A DNA stretch of 64,000 nt from Embleya sp049739465 (GCF_049739465.1 NZ_JBMHHY010000015.1:124001-188000); one strand, 5' to 3'; shown: positions 51,554 through 62,564, counted from the stretch's first letter. Made by a program: numbers and translations. Notes: generated by a model from the letters alone, not told the origin.

Positions 51554-53656
51554 ATGAGCGCGCCGCGTGGCAGACATGCCAAACCCGCCGGAGGCAGCAG
51601 CCCGGCGGCGACCGAGGCCGCGCCCCGGCTCGGGCTGATCCTGGTCGGGCTGATGCTCGGGATGCTGGTCGCCGCGCTCGATCAGACGATCGTGTCGACC
51701 GCGCTGCCGACCATCGTCGGCGACCTCGGCGGGCTCAACCACCTCTCGTGGGTGGTCACCGCGTACCTGCTCGCGTCGACCGTGAGCACCCCGCTGTGGG
51801 GCAAGCTCGGCGACCTGTTCGGGCGCAAGAAGCTCTACCAGGCGTCGATCGTGATCTTCCTGATCGGCTCGGTGTTGTGCGGCATCGCGCAGGGCATGGT
51901 CGAGCTGATCGCCTTCCGCGCCATCCAGGGCCTGGGCGGCGGCGGGTTGATGGTGCTGTCCCAGGCGATCATCGGCGACGTGGTGCCGCCCCGTGAGCGC
52001 GGGCGCTATCAGGGCCTGTTCGGCGCGGTGTTCGGGGTGACCTCGGTGGCCGGGCCGCTGCTCGGCGGGTTCTTCGTGGACAACCTCACCTGGCGCTGGG
52101 TGTTCTACATCAACCTGCCGATCGGGGCGATCGCACTCGCGGTGATCGCCGCCGCGCTGCACACCAAGGAGGTACACACCCGGCCGAGCATCGACTACCT
52201 CGGCATCACCCTCCTGGCCGGCGGCACCACCTGTCTCGTACTGCTGAGCACGTTCGGCGGCACCACCTACCCGTGGGCCTCCGCGCAGATCGTCGGACTG
52301 GGCGTCGCGGCGGTGGTGTTGCTCGCCGGCTTCGTCGCGGTCGAGCGGCGCGCGGCCGAGCCGGTGCTCCCGCTGCGGCTGTTCCAAAACCGGATCTTCT
52401 CGGTGACCGCGGGCATCGGCTTCATCGTCGGCTTCGCGATGATGGGCGGACTGAGCTTCCTGCCGCTGTTCATGCAGGTCGTCAACGGCGCCACGCCGAC
52501 CCAGTCGGGGTTGCGGCTGCTGCCGATGATGGGCGGTCTGCTGGTCACCTCGATCGTCAGCGGCCAACTGATCACCCGGACCGGCAAGTACAAGATCTAT
52601 CCGATCGTGGGCACCGCGGTGATGGCGGTCGGGATGTTCCTGATGTCGCGGATGGACGAGTTCACCACCAGCGCCGCGTCCTCGCTCTACATGCTGGTCT
52701 TCGGCATCGGCCTGGGCCTGGTCATGCAGGTCATCGTGCTCGCCGTGCAGAACTCCGTGCCCTACGCCGAACTGGGCGTGGCCACCGCCGGTGCGACCTT
52801 CTTCCGCTCCATCGGCGGCTCGTTCGGCGCGGCGATCTTCGGCACCATCTTCAACAACCGGCTCTCGGTGCACCTGGGCGAGGCCGCCGCGCGCGGTCAG
52901 GGTCTGCCGCCGGGCGCCACCGCGGGATCCTCCTCGGCGATCAACCCGGCCGACCTGAACAAACTGCCGCCGGCCGCGAAGACCGGCTTCATCCACGCCT
53001 ACGCCGAATCGTTGCAGACGGTGTTCCTGGCCGCCTCGGGCATCGTGCTGTTCGCGTTCCTGCTGTCCTTCCTGCTGCGCGAGGTACCGCTGCGCGAGGC
53101 GACCCGCGAGACCGAGCGCACCCCGCTGATGTCGCCGACCTCACGCAGCTCGGTGGACGAGATCGAGCGTGCGATGGCCCAGATGGTGCATCGGGAGAAC
53201 GGCTGGTCGCGCTACGAACGGATGCTCGAACGCTCCGGCGTGGACCTGTCGGTGCCGTGTGCGTACGGGCTGGTCCGACTCGATCAGCTGGGTCCGATCT
53301 CGATCCCCGACCTGGCCTCGCGCATCCGCGAACCCGAGAACCGGGTCCGCCGGTATGCCGACGAGCTGACCTTCGCCGGGTACATCGAACGACTCGGCGA
53401 GGGCACCATGCAGTTGACCGCCAAGGGCCACGAGGCGCTGGACGCGCTGGTCGAGGCCCGGCGGCAGATCCTCACCGAGGTGATGGCGGACTGGTCACCC
53501 GAACAGTCCGAGGAACTCACCGCGTTGCTGCGCAAGCTGGCCCGGCTGACCACCGACACCCCGCGCGATCACATCGTCGGCGAGGCGGACAAGCACCCGA
53601 GCCGACCCGGGGTCGGCGGGGTCGATCGGGGTCTGCCGGACCGGCCGACTCAGTGA
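51554..53656 (+). CDS. MFS drug transporter (DHA2, 14-TM) fused to a MarR-like domain
   Basis: A 700-residue protein. Residues ~30-520 are a 14-helix DHA2 transporter: motif LDQTIVSTALPTIVGDLGG, GKLGDLFGRKKLYQASIVIF in the TM2-3 loop, and AIQGLGGGGLMVLSQAIIGD. Residues ~530-690 are soluble and resemble a MarR winged helix (RYERMLERSGVDLSVPCAYG, ISIPDLASRIREPENRVRRY, LTAKGHEALDALVEARRQIL). A regulator fused to its pump is unusual and suggests that substrate or membrane state is read by one polypeptide. AAGGAGG lies 6 bases before the ATG. Its 3' end overlaps the convergent whiB-like gene by 7 bases. Confidence 0.88.
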   Translation: MSAPRGRHAKPAGGSSPAATEAAPRLGLILVGLMLGMLVAALDQTIVSTALPTIVGDLGGLNHLSWVVTAYLLASTVSTPLWGKLGDLFGRKKLYQASIVIFLIGSVLCGIAQGMVELIAFRAIQGLGGGGLMVLSQAIIGDVVPPRERGRYQGLFGAVFGVTSVAGPLLGGFFVDNLTWRWVFYINLPIGAIALAVIAAALHTKEVHTRPSIDYLGITLLAGGTTCLVLLSTFGGTTYPWASAQIVGLGVAAVVLLAGFVAVERRAAEPVLPLRLFQNRIFSVTAGIGFIVGFAMMGGLSFLPLFMQVVNGATPTQSGLRLLPMMGGLLVTSIVSGQLITRTGKYKIYPIVGTAVMAVGMFLMSRMDEFTTSAASSLYMLVFGIGLGLVMQVIVLAVQNSVPYAELGVATAGATFFRSIGGSFGAAIFGTIFNNRLSVHLGEAAARGQGLPPGATAGSSSAINPADLNKLPPAAKTGFIHAYAESLQTVFLAASGIVLFAFLLSFLLREVPLREATRETERTPLMSPTSRSSVDEIERAMAQMVHRENGWSRYERMLERSGVDLSVPCAYGLVRLDQLGPISIPDLASRIREPENRVRRYADELTFAGYIERLGEGTMQLTAKGHEALDALVEARRQILTEVMADWSPEQSEELTALLRKLARLTTDTPRDHIVGEADKHPSRPGVGGVDRGLPDRPTQ

Positions 53657-53937
53657 TAGGCGCGGCGCCTGCGGACCGCGCCGTGTTCGTTGGGGGTCAG
53701 GCCGCCGCGCACGCCGATCTGGTTGGTCTCGGCCAACGCGCCGGCGCGGCATTCGAGCAGGACGGAACAGCGCGCGCAGACGCGCTTGGCGTCCTCCTCG
53801 CGGGCGAGACGAGCGACGACGGGCTCACCGGGATAACCGAGAAACACTTGCCGATCCCCCGTGGCGCACGCGCCGGCCGACGGGGGTGTCCAGCTCGCGG
53901 TGTGAGCGCCGCGGATTGTGTCCATCCGTTCCGTCAC
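53650..53937 (-). CDS. WhiB-family iron-sulfur transcription factor
   Basis: A 95-residue Wbl protein. Four Cys ligands for a [4Fe-4S] cluster are present: one in GACATG and three in CARCSVLLEC, with the first pair widely spaced; the GVRGG turn replaces the commoner GVWGG; a basic tail (RRRRAYH) ends the protein. The GTG at 53937 has AGGAG upstream; Met four codons later is an alternative. Wbl proteins bind sigma factors and steer development or redox responses. The position near glpX and fumarase matches a conserved streptomycete wbl gene. Confidence 0.88.
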   Translation of the reverse strand: MTERMDTIRGAHTASWTPPSAGACATGDRQVFLGYPGEPVVARLAREEDAKRVCARCSVLLECRAGALAETNQIGVRGGLTPNEHGAVRRRRAYH

Positions 53938-54081
53938 GCTGCTCTCCTCATGTCGGGCCGTGACATCGGGCGGTGACAGTCGCCTACCCGGGACGAACCG
54001 GCGCATGCGCCCCATTGCGACAAGGCGACGACAAGTAACCACAAGGAAACGTCAAGGAAGTCCGGGACGGGACGGGGGTGT

Positions 54082-54109
54082 TGGCCGGCCCACCGAGGCG
54101 AGCCGGCCA
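54082..54109 (-). terminator. hairpin after fumarase gene
   Basis: TGGCCGGC (54082-54089) and GCCGGCCA (54102-54109) form an 8-bp stem 18 bases beyond the fumarase stop codon. Confidence 0.5.
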
Positions 54110-54126
54110 CCGGCCACGAGACGCGG

Positions 54127-55797
<1,671 letters not shown>

Positions 55798-55869
55798 CGT
55801 GATCCTCACTAGGGCTCGGGACGAAGGCGGTGACGGGGCCGCCGTCCAGAGTAGAACGCCGCCAGCCGG

Positions 55870-56820
55870 TCACGGCTGCGAGGTGGCTCCCGGCGCCGGG
55901 CCCACGAACGCCGCCGGAGCCGGGGCGTCGGCCGCGCTCGGCTCCGGCCCGCCGTCGGCCCGCTCCGCCCGCATGCCGAGCACCACCCCCGCGCCGACCA
56001 GGAGCGCGCCGCCGAACTGCCCGAGCGTCGGCGCCCCGGTGCCCAGGGCCAGGCCGGACAGCGCCGCGGTCACCGGCACCAGGCCCATGAACAGCCCGGC
56101 CCGCTCCGGCTCGATCCGGGCCAGCGCCGAGTACCACAGCAGGAACGCCCCGGCGGTGAGCGGCAGCGCGAGGTAGCTCAGCGCCGCGAACTCGGCGCCC
56201 GAGGGCATCCGCAGCAGCGCCGTGCCGTCCACGCAGATCCCGACGAGCAACATCTGCGGAATCGCCATCGCGGTCGCGTAGGCGGCGATCCGCCAGGCCC
56301 CGAGCCGGGGCAACAGCGGCACCGCGATCAATGTGAAGCCCAGCTCGCAGAGCGCCACCCCGCACGCGAACACCAGCCCGAGGGCCGTGCCGCCGCCGAG
56401 CCCCTGCACGATCGCCGCCCCCGTGACGACGATCAGCGCGGCGCCCAGCACCGTTCGATTCGGCCGCCGGCCGCCGAGGGCGGGCGCGACCAGCACGAGC
56501 AGCAGCGGGGTGGCGCCCAGGATGCTGCCCACCGTGGCCGGGTCCGCCCGATCGAGGGCGGCGAACAGGCACAGGTTGAACAGCGTCTGCCCGCTCAGCG
56601 AGAGCAGCCCGAGTCGGGCCAGCTCGCGCCGGGTCGGCCGGAGCAGCGGAATCCGGCGCACCCGAAGCACGCCGAACAACACGAGCGCGGCCAACGCATA
56701 GCGGAGTAGTTGACCGCCGGTGACGGGATAGTCCCGCAGTACGGCGGAGACCCCCGCGGCGGCGCCGATCAGCCCCTGTGCGGAGGCCGCGCAGACCATG
56801 CCGACGGAGCGGGGGGACAT
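55870..56820 (-). CDS. EamA/DMT-family transporter
   Basis: A 316-residue inner-membrane protein with ten predicted helices in two EamA halves (SAQGLIGAAAGVSAVLRDYP ... LGQFGGALLVGAGVVLGMRA), a drug/metabolite exporter. The Ala/Pro-rich C-terminal tail is disordered. The ATG at 56820 is preferred; GTG 56835 is also open. It is divergent from a MocR regulator, a frequent pairing in which the regulator controls the exporter. Confidence 0.85.
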   Translation of the reverse strand: MSPRSVGMVCAASAQGLIGAAAGVSAVLRDYPVTGGQLLRYALAALVLFGVLRVRRIPLLRPTRRELARLGLLSLSGQTLFNLCLFAALDRADPATVGSILGATPLLLVLVAPALGGRRPNRTVLGAALIVVTGAAIVQGLGGGTALGLVFACGVALCELGFTLIAVPLLPRLGAWRIAAYATAMAIPQMLLVGICVDGTALLRMPSGAEFAALSYLALPLTAGAFLLWYSALARIEPERAGLFMGLVPVTAALSGLALGTGAPTLGQFGGALLVGAGVVLGMRAERADGGPEPSAADAPAPAAFVGPAPGATSQP

Positions 56821-56875
56821 CGAGGATGGCTTCACGTGACGTAACGTTAGGAAGCCGGTGGCTCCCTGGGCAGAG

Positions 56876-56919
56876 CCACTTCCGGGCCGAAAAACCGGAC
56901 CACTTCCGAACCACTTCCG
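56876..56919. promoter_or_regulatory. three direct repeats CCACTTCCG in EamA/MocR spacer
   Basis: CCACTTCCG occurs at 56876-56884, 56900-56908 and 56911-56919, with a weaker ATCACTCCG further on. MocR regulators are known to bind directly repeated boxes, so this is a plausible operator in the 255-base divergent spacer. Confidence 0.5.
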
Positions 56920-57075
56920 GACCGCTGCCAGATCACTCCGGATCGTCTCCGACCCGGTTCGACCCACCGCCGACCCACGCCCGGCCCAGCGCTTGCCCAC
57001 CCCCACCCACCTCCGGGCCGACGACGGCCCACGACGAACCCACGACAACCCATCGCCCCGACGACAGGCCACCCC

Positions 57076-58467
57076 GTGCGCGAACTCCTCGTCCACCTGG
57101 ACCGCTCCGCCGGTCGGCTCGGCGCCCAGGTGCAGTCCGGACTGCGGGCCGCGATCCGCTCCGGACGGCTGCCCGCCGGCTTCCGGATGCCCTCCACGCG
57201 CGCCCTCGCGGAGAGCCTGGGCGTCTCCCGGGGCATGGTCGTCGACGCGTACGAACAACTGGTCGCCGAGGGCTACCTGACCTCCCGACCCGGCTCCGGC
57301 ACCCGGGTCACCACCGCCTACACCGCCCCGCACCCGGCCCACCCCGCCGACCCGGTCCCGGTCGGCCCGATCACCCACGACCTCAAGCCCGGCGTCCCCG
57401 ATCTGGCCGCGTTCCCGCGCGCCGCGTGGCTGGCCGCCACGCGCCACGTGATGGCCACCGCCCCGCACACCGCGCTCGGCTACCCCGGCCCGTCCGGGGC
57501 GAGCGAACTGCGCGTCGCGCTGGCCGACTACCTCGGCCGGGTGCGCGCCGCCGAGGCCCGGCCCGAGCACATCGTGGTGGTCGACGGCGTGGCCCAGGGC
57601 CTGTCCCTGGTGTCCCAGGCGCTGCGCCGACTCGGCCGGGACGTACTCGCCGTGGAGGACCCCTCCAGCGACCGACAGCGCGGCATCTTCGACACCCACG
57701 GGCTGACCGTCGCCTACGCCCGCACCGACGCCGAGGGCCTGGACGTCGCGGCGTTGGCCCGCACCGGGGCCCGCGCGGTGCTGGTCACCCCCGCCCACCA
57801 GTACCCCACCGGCGTGGTCCTGTCGCCTCCGCGCCGCGCCGCCCTGGTCGACTGGGCCCGCGCGCACGACGGGTTGATCGTCGAGGACGACTACGACGCC
57901 GAGTTCCGCTACGACCGCGATCCGGTCGGCTGCCTCCAGGGTCTGGCGCCGGATCGGGTGGTGCACCTGGGTTCGACCAGCAAGGCGCTCGCCCCCGGGA
58001 TGCGGCTCGGCTGGGCGGTGTTGCCCGCGCCGCTGATCGAGCGGATCCACGACCTCAAGACCAACGCCGACCTGGGCTCGGCCGTCCTCCCCCAGCTGAC
58101 CCTGGTCCGGATGCTGGCCACCGGCGCCTACGAGCGCCACCTGCGGGCGATGCGCGCGCACTACCGGGCCCGCCGCGACGCGGTGGTCGAGGCGCTCGCC
58201 GAACACCTCCCGGCCGCCCGGGTGCACGGGGTCGCGGCCGGCCTGCATCTGTGCGTCGAACTCCCGCCCGGCGCCGACGAGTCGGCCACCGTACGGCGGG
58301 CCGCGGCGCTCGGCGTGCGGGTGGAACCGATGGCCGCGCTGCGGGCGTTCGCGCCGGGACCGCCCGCCCTGATCGTCGGCTACGCCGGGCTGTCCCCCGA
58401 CCGGCTGCGCGAGGCGGTCCGGCTGCTGGCCCGCGCCGTACTCCCGGCCGCCGCCCACCCCGGTTAG
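57076..58467 (+). CDS. MocR/PdxR-family regulator (GntR-HTH with aminotransferase domain)
   Basis: A 463-residue regulator. Residues 1-80 are a GntR winged helix (LRAAIRSGRLPAGFRMPSTR, LAESLGVSRGMVVDAYEQLV). Residues ~95-455 are a class I aminotransferase fold with the PLP lysine in STSKALAPGMRLGW. Members sense PLP or amino-compound ligands. It starts with GTG at 57076 and is divergent from an EamA exporter, its likely target. Codon usage is fully core-like. Confidence 0.92.
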   Translation: MRELLVHLDRSAGRLGAQVQSGLRAAIRSGRLPAGFRMPSTRALAESLGVSRGMVVDAYEQLVAEGYLTSRPGSGTRVTTAYTAPHPAHPADPVPVGPITHDLKPGVPDLAAFPRAAWLAATRHVMATAPHTALGYPGPSGASELRVALADYLGRVRAAEARPEHIVVVDGVAQGLSLVSQALRRLGRDVLAVEDPSSDRQRGIFDTHGLTVAYARTDAEGLDVAALARTGARAVLVTPAHQYPTGVVLSPPRRAALVDWARAHDGLIVEDDYDAEFRYDRDPVGCLQGLAPDRVVHLGSTSKALAPGMRLGWAVLPAPLIERIHDLKTNADLGSAVLPQLTLVRMLATGAYERHLRAMRAHYRARRDAVVEALAEHLPAARVHGVAAGLHLCVELPPGADESATVRRAAALGVRVEPMAALRAFAPGPPALIVGYAGLSPDRLREAVRLLARAVLPAAAHPG

Positions 58468-58476
58468 ATTGATTGT

Positions 58477-59178
58477 GTGGACAACAGCCCAGAGCGTCGA
58501 TCCCAGCCGGCCGTACCCGAGTTGCGGGCGTCCGACGCCGATCGCGACCGCTGTGTGAACATCCTGCGGGACGCGCTCGCGGAAGGCCGGTTGACCGCCG
58601 AGGAGCACGAGGAACGATTGGACGCCGCGCTCGCCGCGAAGACGCACAGCCAGTTGGAGCCGCTGGTGGCCGACCTGCCGGTGCCCGGCGTCGGCCCGAT
58701 CGTCTACCGGCCCGCGCCCGACTCGGTCACCGTGCCCGACCGACCCGCCCGGTCCAACATGTTCGCGTTCTGGAGCAGTTCCACCCGCAAGGGCCGATGG
58801 CGCACCGGCGAGAAGCTGAACGCGGTCGCGGTGATGGGCGGCGTGGACATCGACCTCACCGAGGCGGTCTTCGACGGGCCCGAACTGGTGATCAATGTCT
58901 TCGCGTTCTGGGGCGGCGTCGACATCCGGATCCCGGAGGGGGTCACCGTCCGCGATCACGGCATCGGCATCATGGGCGCCTTCGACGTGCGCGAGCAGTA
59001 CACCGACGATCCACACGCGCCGGTCGTGGTGATCAAGGGGGTCGCCGTGATGGGCGGCGTCTCGGTGCGCGTCAAGCGCCGCAAGGACCAGCACAAGCGC
59101 GCGATCGACGACGACTTCCGGCGCGAACTCGGCCCCGACCGCTTCGGCCCCGACCGCTTCCGCAAGGACCCGGGCTGA
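58477..59178 (+). CDS. DUF1707 domain protein with LiaF-like C-terminal domain
   Basis: A 233-residue protein with an N-terminal DUF1707 domain (LRASDADRDRCVNILRDALA, GRLTAEEHEERLDAALAAKT) and a C-terminal beta-helical region like the LiaF/DUF2154 cell-wall response domain (AVAVMGGVDIDLTEAVFDGP, FAFWGGVDIRIPEGVTV). No membrane helix is obvious, whereas many relatives have two. GTG at 58477 is the start, 9 bases after mocR. Role probably linked to envelope stress; not certain. Confidence 0.85.
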   Translation: MDNSPERRSQPAVPELRASDADRDRCVNILRDALAEGRLTAEEHEERLDAALAAKTHSQLEPLVADLPVPGVGPIVYRPAPDSVTVPDRPARSNMFAFWSSSTRKGRWRTGEKLNAVAVMGGVDIDLTEAVFDGPELVINVFAFWGGVDIRIPEGVTVRDHGIGIMGAFDVREQYTDDPHAPVVVIKGVAVMGGVSVRVKRRKDQHKRAIDDDFRRELGPDRFGPDRFRKDPG

Positions 59179-59268
59179 GCGGCGCACAACAGCGGCACGG
59201 CCCCGGCCCGAGTTCCGGACCGAGGCCGCGCGCACGATTCGCCGTCCCGACGACTCGATAGGCGTCGT

Positions 59269-61260
59269 TCAGTAGGCGTCGTACGAAATCACCGAGTACG
59301 GCAGCGGCACCGAAGCCCCCGCCGTCCACCGCTGCCCGGCTGCCGGGCCGGCCGGCTGCTGGGTGATCGCGCCGGTGCCCGCCGTCGGCGCGGTGGCAAC
59401 CAGCCCGGAGACCCGGCTGACCAGTCGGCCGGCCGCGTCCACGTCGAAGCGCAGGTTGTTCAGGTAGGCGCCGTGCGCGTCGTCGCAGCGCCAGATGCCC
59501 AGCCCGGCGCCGGCCGCCGTGGCCCCGCGGTTGTCCAGGCAGAACGCCGGGTCCTTGAGGCTGTGCACCTGCCCGGTGGCCGGGTTGCGCCACCACTTCT
59601 GGTTGGTGTTTCCGGTGCAGTCCCAGGCCAGCACCCCGGACCCGGAGGCCATCGTGCCGCCGTCGACGTCCAGGCACTTCGCACTGCCGCCCGCGACCTG
59701 CTCGGCGAAGCGCACCGACTGCCCGGGCTCCTTGACCCAGCGCTGCCCCGCCGAACCGTCGCATCCGGCCAGCACCAGCTTGGCGCCCAACGTCGCGTCC
59801 GCCGTCGCCGGCGCGACGCACAACGTCGGGGTGTCGACCGGCCGCAGTGTGCCCGTCGTCTCCACGAAGCGCTGGTTGCCGCCGCCGTTGCAGTCCCACA
59901 ACACCAACGCGGTGCCCGAACTGCGGCCCCCGCCCAGCGGATCCACACACCGGTCCTGGCTCAGCTCGGTGTGCAGCGACTGGTTCGCCGCGTCGTACCA
60001 GAAGCCCTGGTTGCGCCCGCCGTGGCAGGCCCACAGGTCCACCGGCGTGTAGTTGCGCGACGAGAACCCGTACGCGTCCGCGCACAACCCGGTGCCCTCG
60101 TTGCGCAACTGCCGGAAGTCGGCACTGAGCACACCCTGGTACAACACGGGCGTCCCCGTACTTGCCGAATCCGCGCAACCGGCCTGACTCCAGCCGGAGT
60201 TGTAGAGCTGCGTCAGACACGACGCGAAGGCCAGATGCCCCCGGGCGTTCGGGTGGAAGCTCTGCCGCGTGGTATTCGGGTCGAACACGTTCGGATTGGC
60301 GAACCACAGTCCGCGCGCCCACGTGTTGTCCATGCACACCTCGTGGCCGTGGAACAGCCGCGAGTTGTCCAGGTAGGTCACCCCGGTGTTCGCGGCGGCC
60401 TGGCGCTCGGCCCGTTCGAAGATCGGCACCGCCTCGTTGCGCCCCCACGCCGCGTCGCGCAGGTAGCCGAGACACCCACCGCCGTACCAGCCGGGGAAGT
60501 TCGGGTTGTCCTCGACGTCCGGGGAGATCGGCGACGGGTAGCCCATCAGTACGAGCCGGTAGTCGCCACTCCGGTAACCCGCGTCCGCCATCGTGGTCTT
60601 CAGGTCGCGGACGGTCTGCTCGACCTTGGGCCGCATCGCGTCCGCGCGCGCCTGCCAGCCCGCCTGGTAGGTGCCGTAACACTCGCCCTGGAAGAACACC
60701 CGCCTGGTCACACAGTCGGTCATGGTCGGCCCGAACTGGATGTCGTCGTTGGCCCCCGCGACCAGCAGGATCAGCTGTACGCGCGTATTGCGCGCCTTGA
60801 TCGCCAGGTTGTCCGACTGCACCAGTTCGTCGGCGTACTGCTTGTTGCCGCCGATTCGGATATTGCCGGTGGACGCGCCCGAGCAGGCGACGTTGTAGGT
60901 CACGTCGGCCGGGATCCCGGTCTTGTGGATCGCCGAGTCGGGCGAACGATGGCACCAGTTGTCCGGCCCGTCGGTGCCGGGTTCGTACACCCCGACCCCC
61001 TCGCCGGCGATCTCACTGTCGCCGAGCGAGATCAGCGAGGTCTTGCGCTCGGCCAACGGCCGGACCCCGGTGCTCCCGTACAGCGCCTGGGCCTCGCTCT
61101 GCCGGATCGCCTCCAGTTGCGGGGACAGGGCGGTGGCCGCGGGCCCCGCGGGGGCGGCGACGGCCGACCCGTTCGCGGTCAGGCCGCCGGCCAGACCCAC
61201 CACGGTCGCCAGGAGCGCCACCGGTAACACCTTGTTGCGCACACGCTCGAATGTGGACAT
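59269..61260 (-). CDS. secreted SGNH/GDSL hydrolase with ricin-type lectin domain
   Basis: A 663-residue secreted protein. A signal peptide covers about residues 1-36 (ending GSAVAA). The catalytic domain (~70-375) has block I SLGDSE with Ser82, the GAND motif (LLVAGANDD) and block V SFHPNARGH with the catalytic His. The rest (~390-650) is two beta-trefoil lectin segments with QxW-type repeats (NQGFWYD, NQRFVET, GQRWVKE, NQKWWRN). Such fusions target an esterase or lipase to polysaccharide or glycan. It is divergent from oxyR. Confidence 0.9.
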   Translation of the reverse strand: MSTFERVRNKVLPVALLATVVGLAGGLTANGSAVAAPAGPAATALSPQLEAIRQSEAQALYGSTGVRPLAERKTSLISLGDSEIAGEGVGVYEPGTDGPDNWCHRSPDSAIHKTGIPADVTYNVACSGASTGNIRIGGNKQYADELVQSDNLAIKARNTRVQLILLVAGANDDIQFGPTMTDCVTRRVFFQGECYGTYQAGWQARADAMRPKVEQTVRDLKTTMADAGYRSGDYRLVLMGYPSPISPDVEDNPNFPGWYGGGCLGYLRDAAWGRNEAVPIFERAERQAAANTGVTYLDNSRLFHGHEVCMDNTWARGLWFANPNVFDPNTTRQSFHPNARGHLAFASCLTQLYNSGWSQAGCADSASTGTPVLYQGVLSADFRQLRNEGTGLCADAYGFSSRNYTPVDLWACHGGRNQGFWYDAANQSLHTELSQDRCVDPLGGGRSSGTALVLWDCNGGGNQRFVETTGTLRPVDTPTLCVAPATADATLGAKLVLAGCDGSAGQRWVKEPGQSVRFAEQVAGGSAKCLDVDGGTMASGSGVLAWDCTGNTNQKWWRNPATGQVHSLKDPAFCLDNRGATAAGAGLGIWRCDDAHGAYLNNLRFDVDAAGRLVSRVSGLVATAPTAGTGAITQQPAGPAAGQRWTAGASVPLPYSVISYDAY

Positions 61261-61338
61261 GCACCCTCGCCTTCATGGCTTGGAAGGAACACGCACGAGC
61301 CGCCCAAGGGGGATCTGGGCACTGTGGAGCGAAAGAAA

Positions 61339-61354
61339 GCTACCGGTGGGTAGC
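61339..61354. promoter_or_regulatory. palindrome GCTACC-N4-GGTAGC upstream of the SGNH hydrolase
   Basis: The core TACCGGTGGGTA resembles TetR-type operators seen upstream of actinobacterial esterase or lipid genes, ~80 bp upstream of the hydrolase start in the divergent spacer with oxyR. The regulator is unknown. Confidence 0.4.
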
Positions 61355-61483
61355 GGGGAATTGAAGGGACTTGTCGGACAGGCTTGCCGCCCGGCCGGCC
61401 GGATCCGCGCCGGCGACGGCCCGCCGGGCCGGTTGCCCTATCGTGGTGAAGCCGGGGGCCGGCCGTCCGCACGCACTCGACAG

Positions 61484-62419
61484 GTGATTGCCATCAGCAC
61501 TCGTACCCCGACGTTGTCGCAGCTCAGAGCCTTCTCCGCGGTGGCCGACCACCTGCACTTCCGGGATGCCGCCGCCGCGGTGGGCACCAGCCAGCCCGCG
61601 CTCTCGGGGGCGATCGCCGCGCTGGAGGAGACGCTGGGCACCCAGCTGGTCGAGCGCACCACCCGCCGGGTGCTCCTCACTCCGGCCGGCGAGCGGGTCG
61701 CCCGGCACACCCGCCGGGTGCTCGACGCGCTGGCCGATCTGGTCGACGAGGCGGAATCGGCCCGGCGCCCGTTCACCGGGCCGCTGCACCTGGGCGTGAT
61801 CCCGACGGTGGCGCCCTACGTACTCCCCGCGCTGCTCCGCCTGGCCCGCGAGGAGTATCCCGACCTCCAGCTCTACGTACACGAGGAGCAGACCGGCTCG
61901 CTCCTGGACGGGCTGACCGGCGGCCGACTGGACCTACTGCTCCTCGCGCTGCCCTCGGGAATCGCCGGGGTCGAGGAAATCCCGCTCTACGAGGAGGACT
62001 TCACCCTGATCGTGCCCGAGGGCCACCCGCTGGCCGGGCGTACCGACGTACCCCGCGCCGCCCTGCGCGGCCTGGACGTACTGCTCCTGGACGAGGGCCA
62101 CTGCCTGCGCGACCAGGCGCTGGACGTATGCCGCGAGGTGGGCGCGACCGAGGCGGGCGCGACCCGCGCGGCGAGCCTGCCCACCCTGGTGCAACTGGTC
62201 GCCGGCGGCCTGGGGGTGACCCTGCTGCCGCAGACCGCGATCGACGTGGAGACCAGGCCGGGTTCCCAGCTCGCGGTGTCCCGGTTCGCCGCGCCCGCCC
62301 CGTACCGGCGGATCGGCCTGACCATGCGATCCAGCACGGGCCGGGGTGCGGAGTTCGCGGACCTCGCGGTGGCGCTGCGCCGCGCGGTCGGCGGTCTGCC
62401 GGTGCGCGTGGTGCGCTGA
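61484..62419 (+). CDS. oxyR: hydrogen-peroxide-sensing LysR regulator OxyR
   Basis: A 311-residue LysR protein. The N-terminal helix-turn-helix is TLSQLRAFSAVADHLHFRDA and SQPALSGAIAALEETLGTQL. The redox pair Cys207 and Cys216 lies in GHCLRDQALDVC with the same spacing as in E. coli OxyR, so peroxide disulfide switching is expected. The start is probably GTG 61484, with a weak ribosome site. In S. coelicolor oxyR is divergent from ahpC; here the divergent gene is an SGNH hydrolase and no ahpCD is in the window. Confidence 0.92.
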   Translation: MIAISTRTPTLSQLRAFSAVADHLHFRDAAAAVGTSQPALSGAIAALEETLGTQLVERTTRRVLLTPAGERVARHTRRVLDALADLVDEAESARRPFTGPLHLGVIPTVAPYVLPALLRLAREEYPDLQLYVHEEQTGSLLDGLTGGRLDLLLLALPSGIAGVEEIPLYEEDFTLIVPEGHPLAGRTDVPRAALRGLDVLLLDEGHCLRDQALDVCREVGATEAGATRAASLPTLVQLVAGGLGVTLLPQTAIDVETRPGSQLAVSRFAAPAPYRRIGLTMRSSTGRGAEFADLAVALRRAVGGLPVRVVR

Positions 62420-62564
62420 CCGCTGCCGCTCGGGGTGGAGACCGGCCGGCCCATATCCGCGGGTACGGGTCACCCATGCGGCGAGCATCGCCCCGCGCCG
62501 CGTGGCGGCCGGCCTCCCGGCGCGCGTGGTGCGCCGAGCGCGGCCACCGACGGTGGATCGACGC

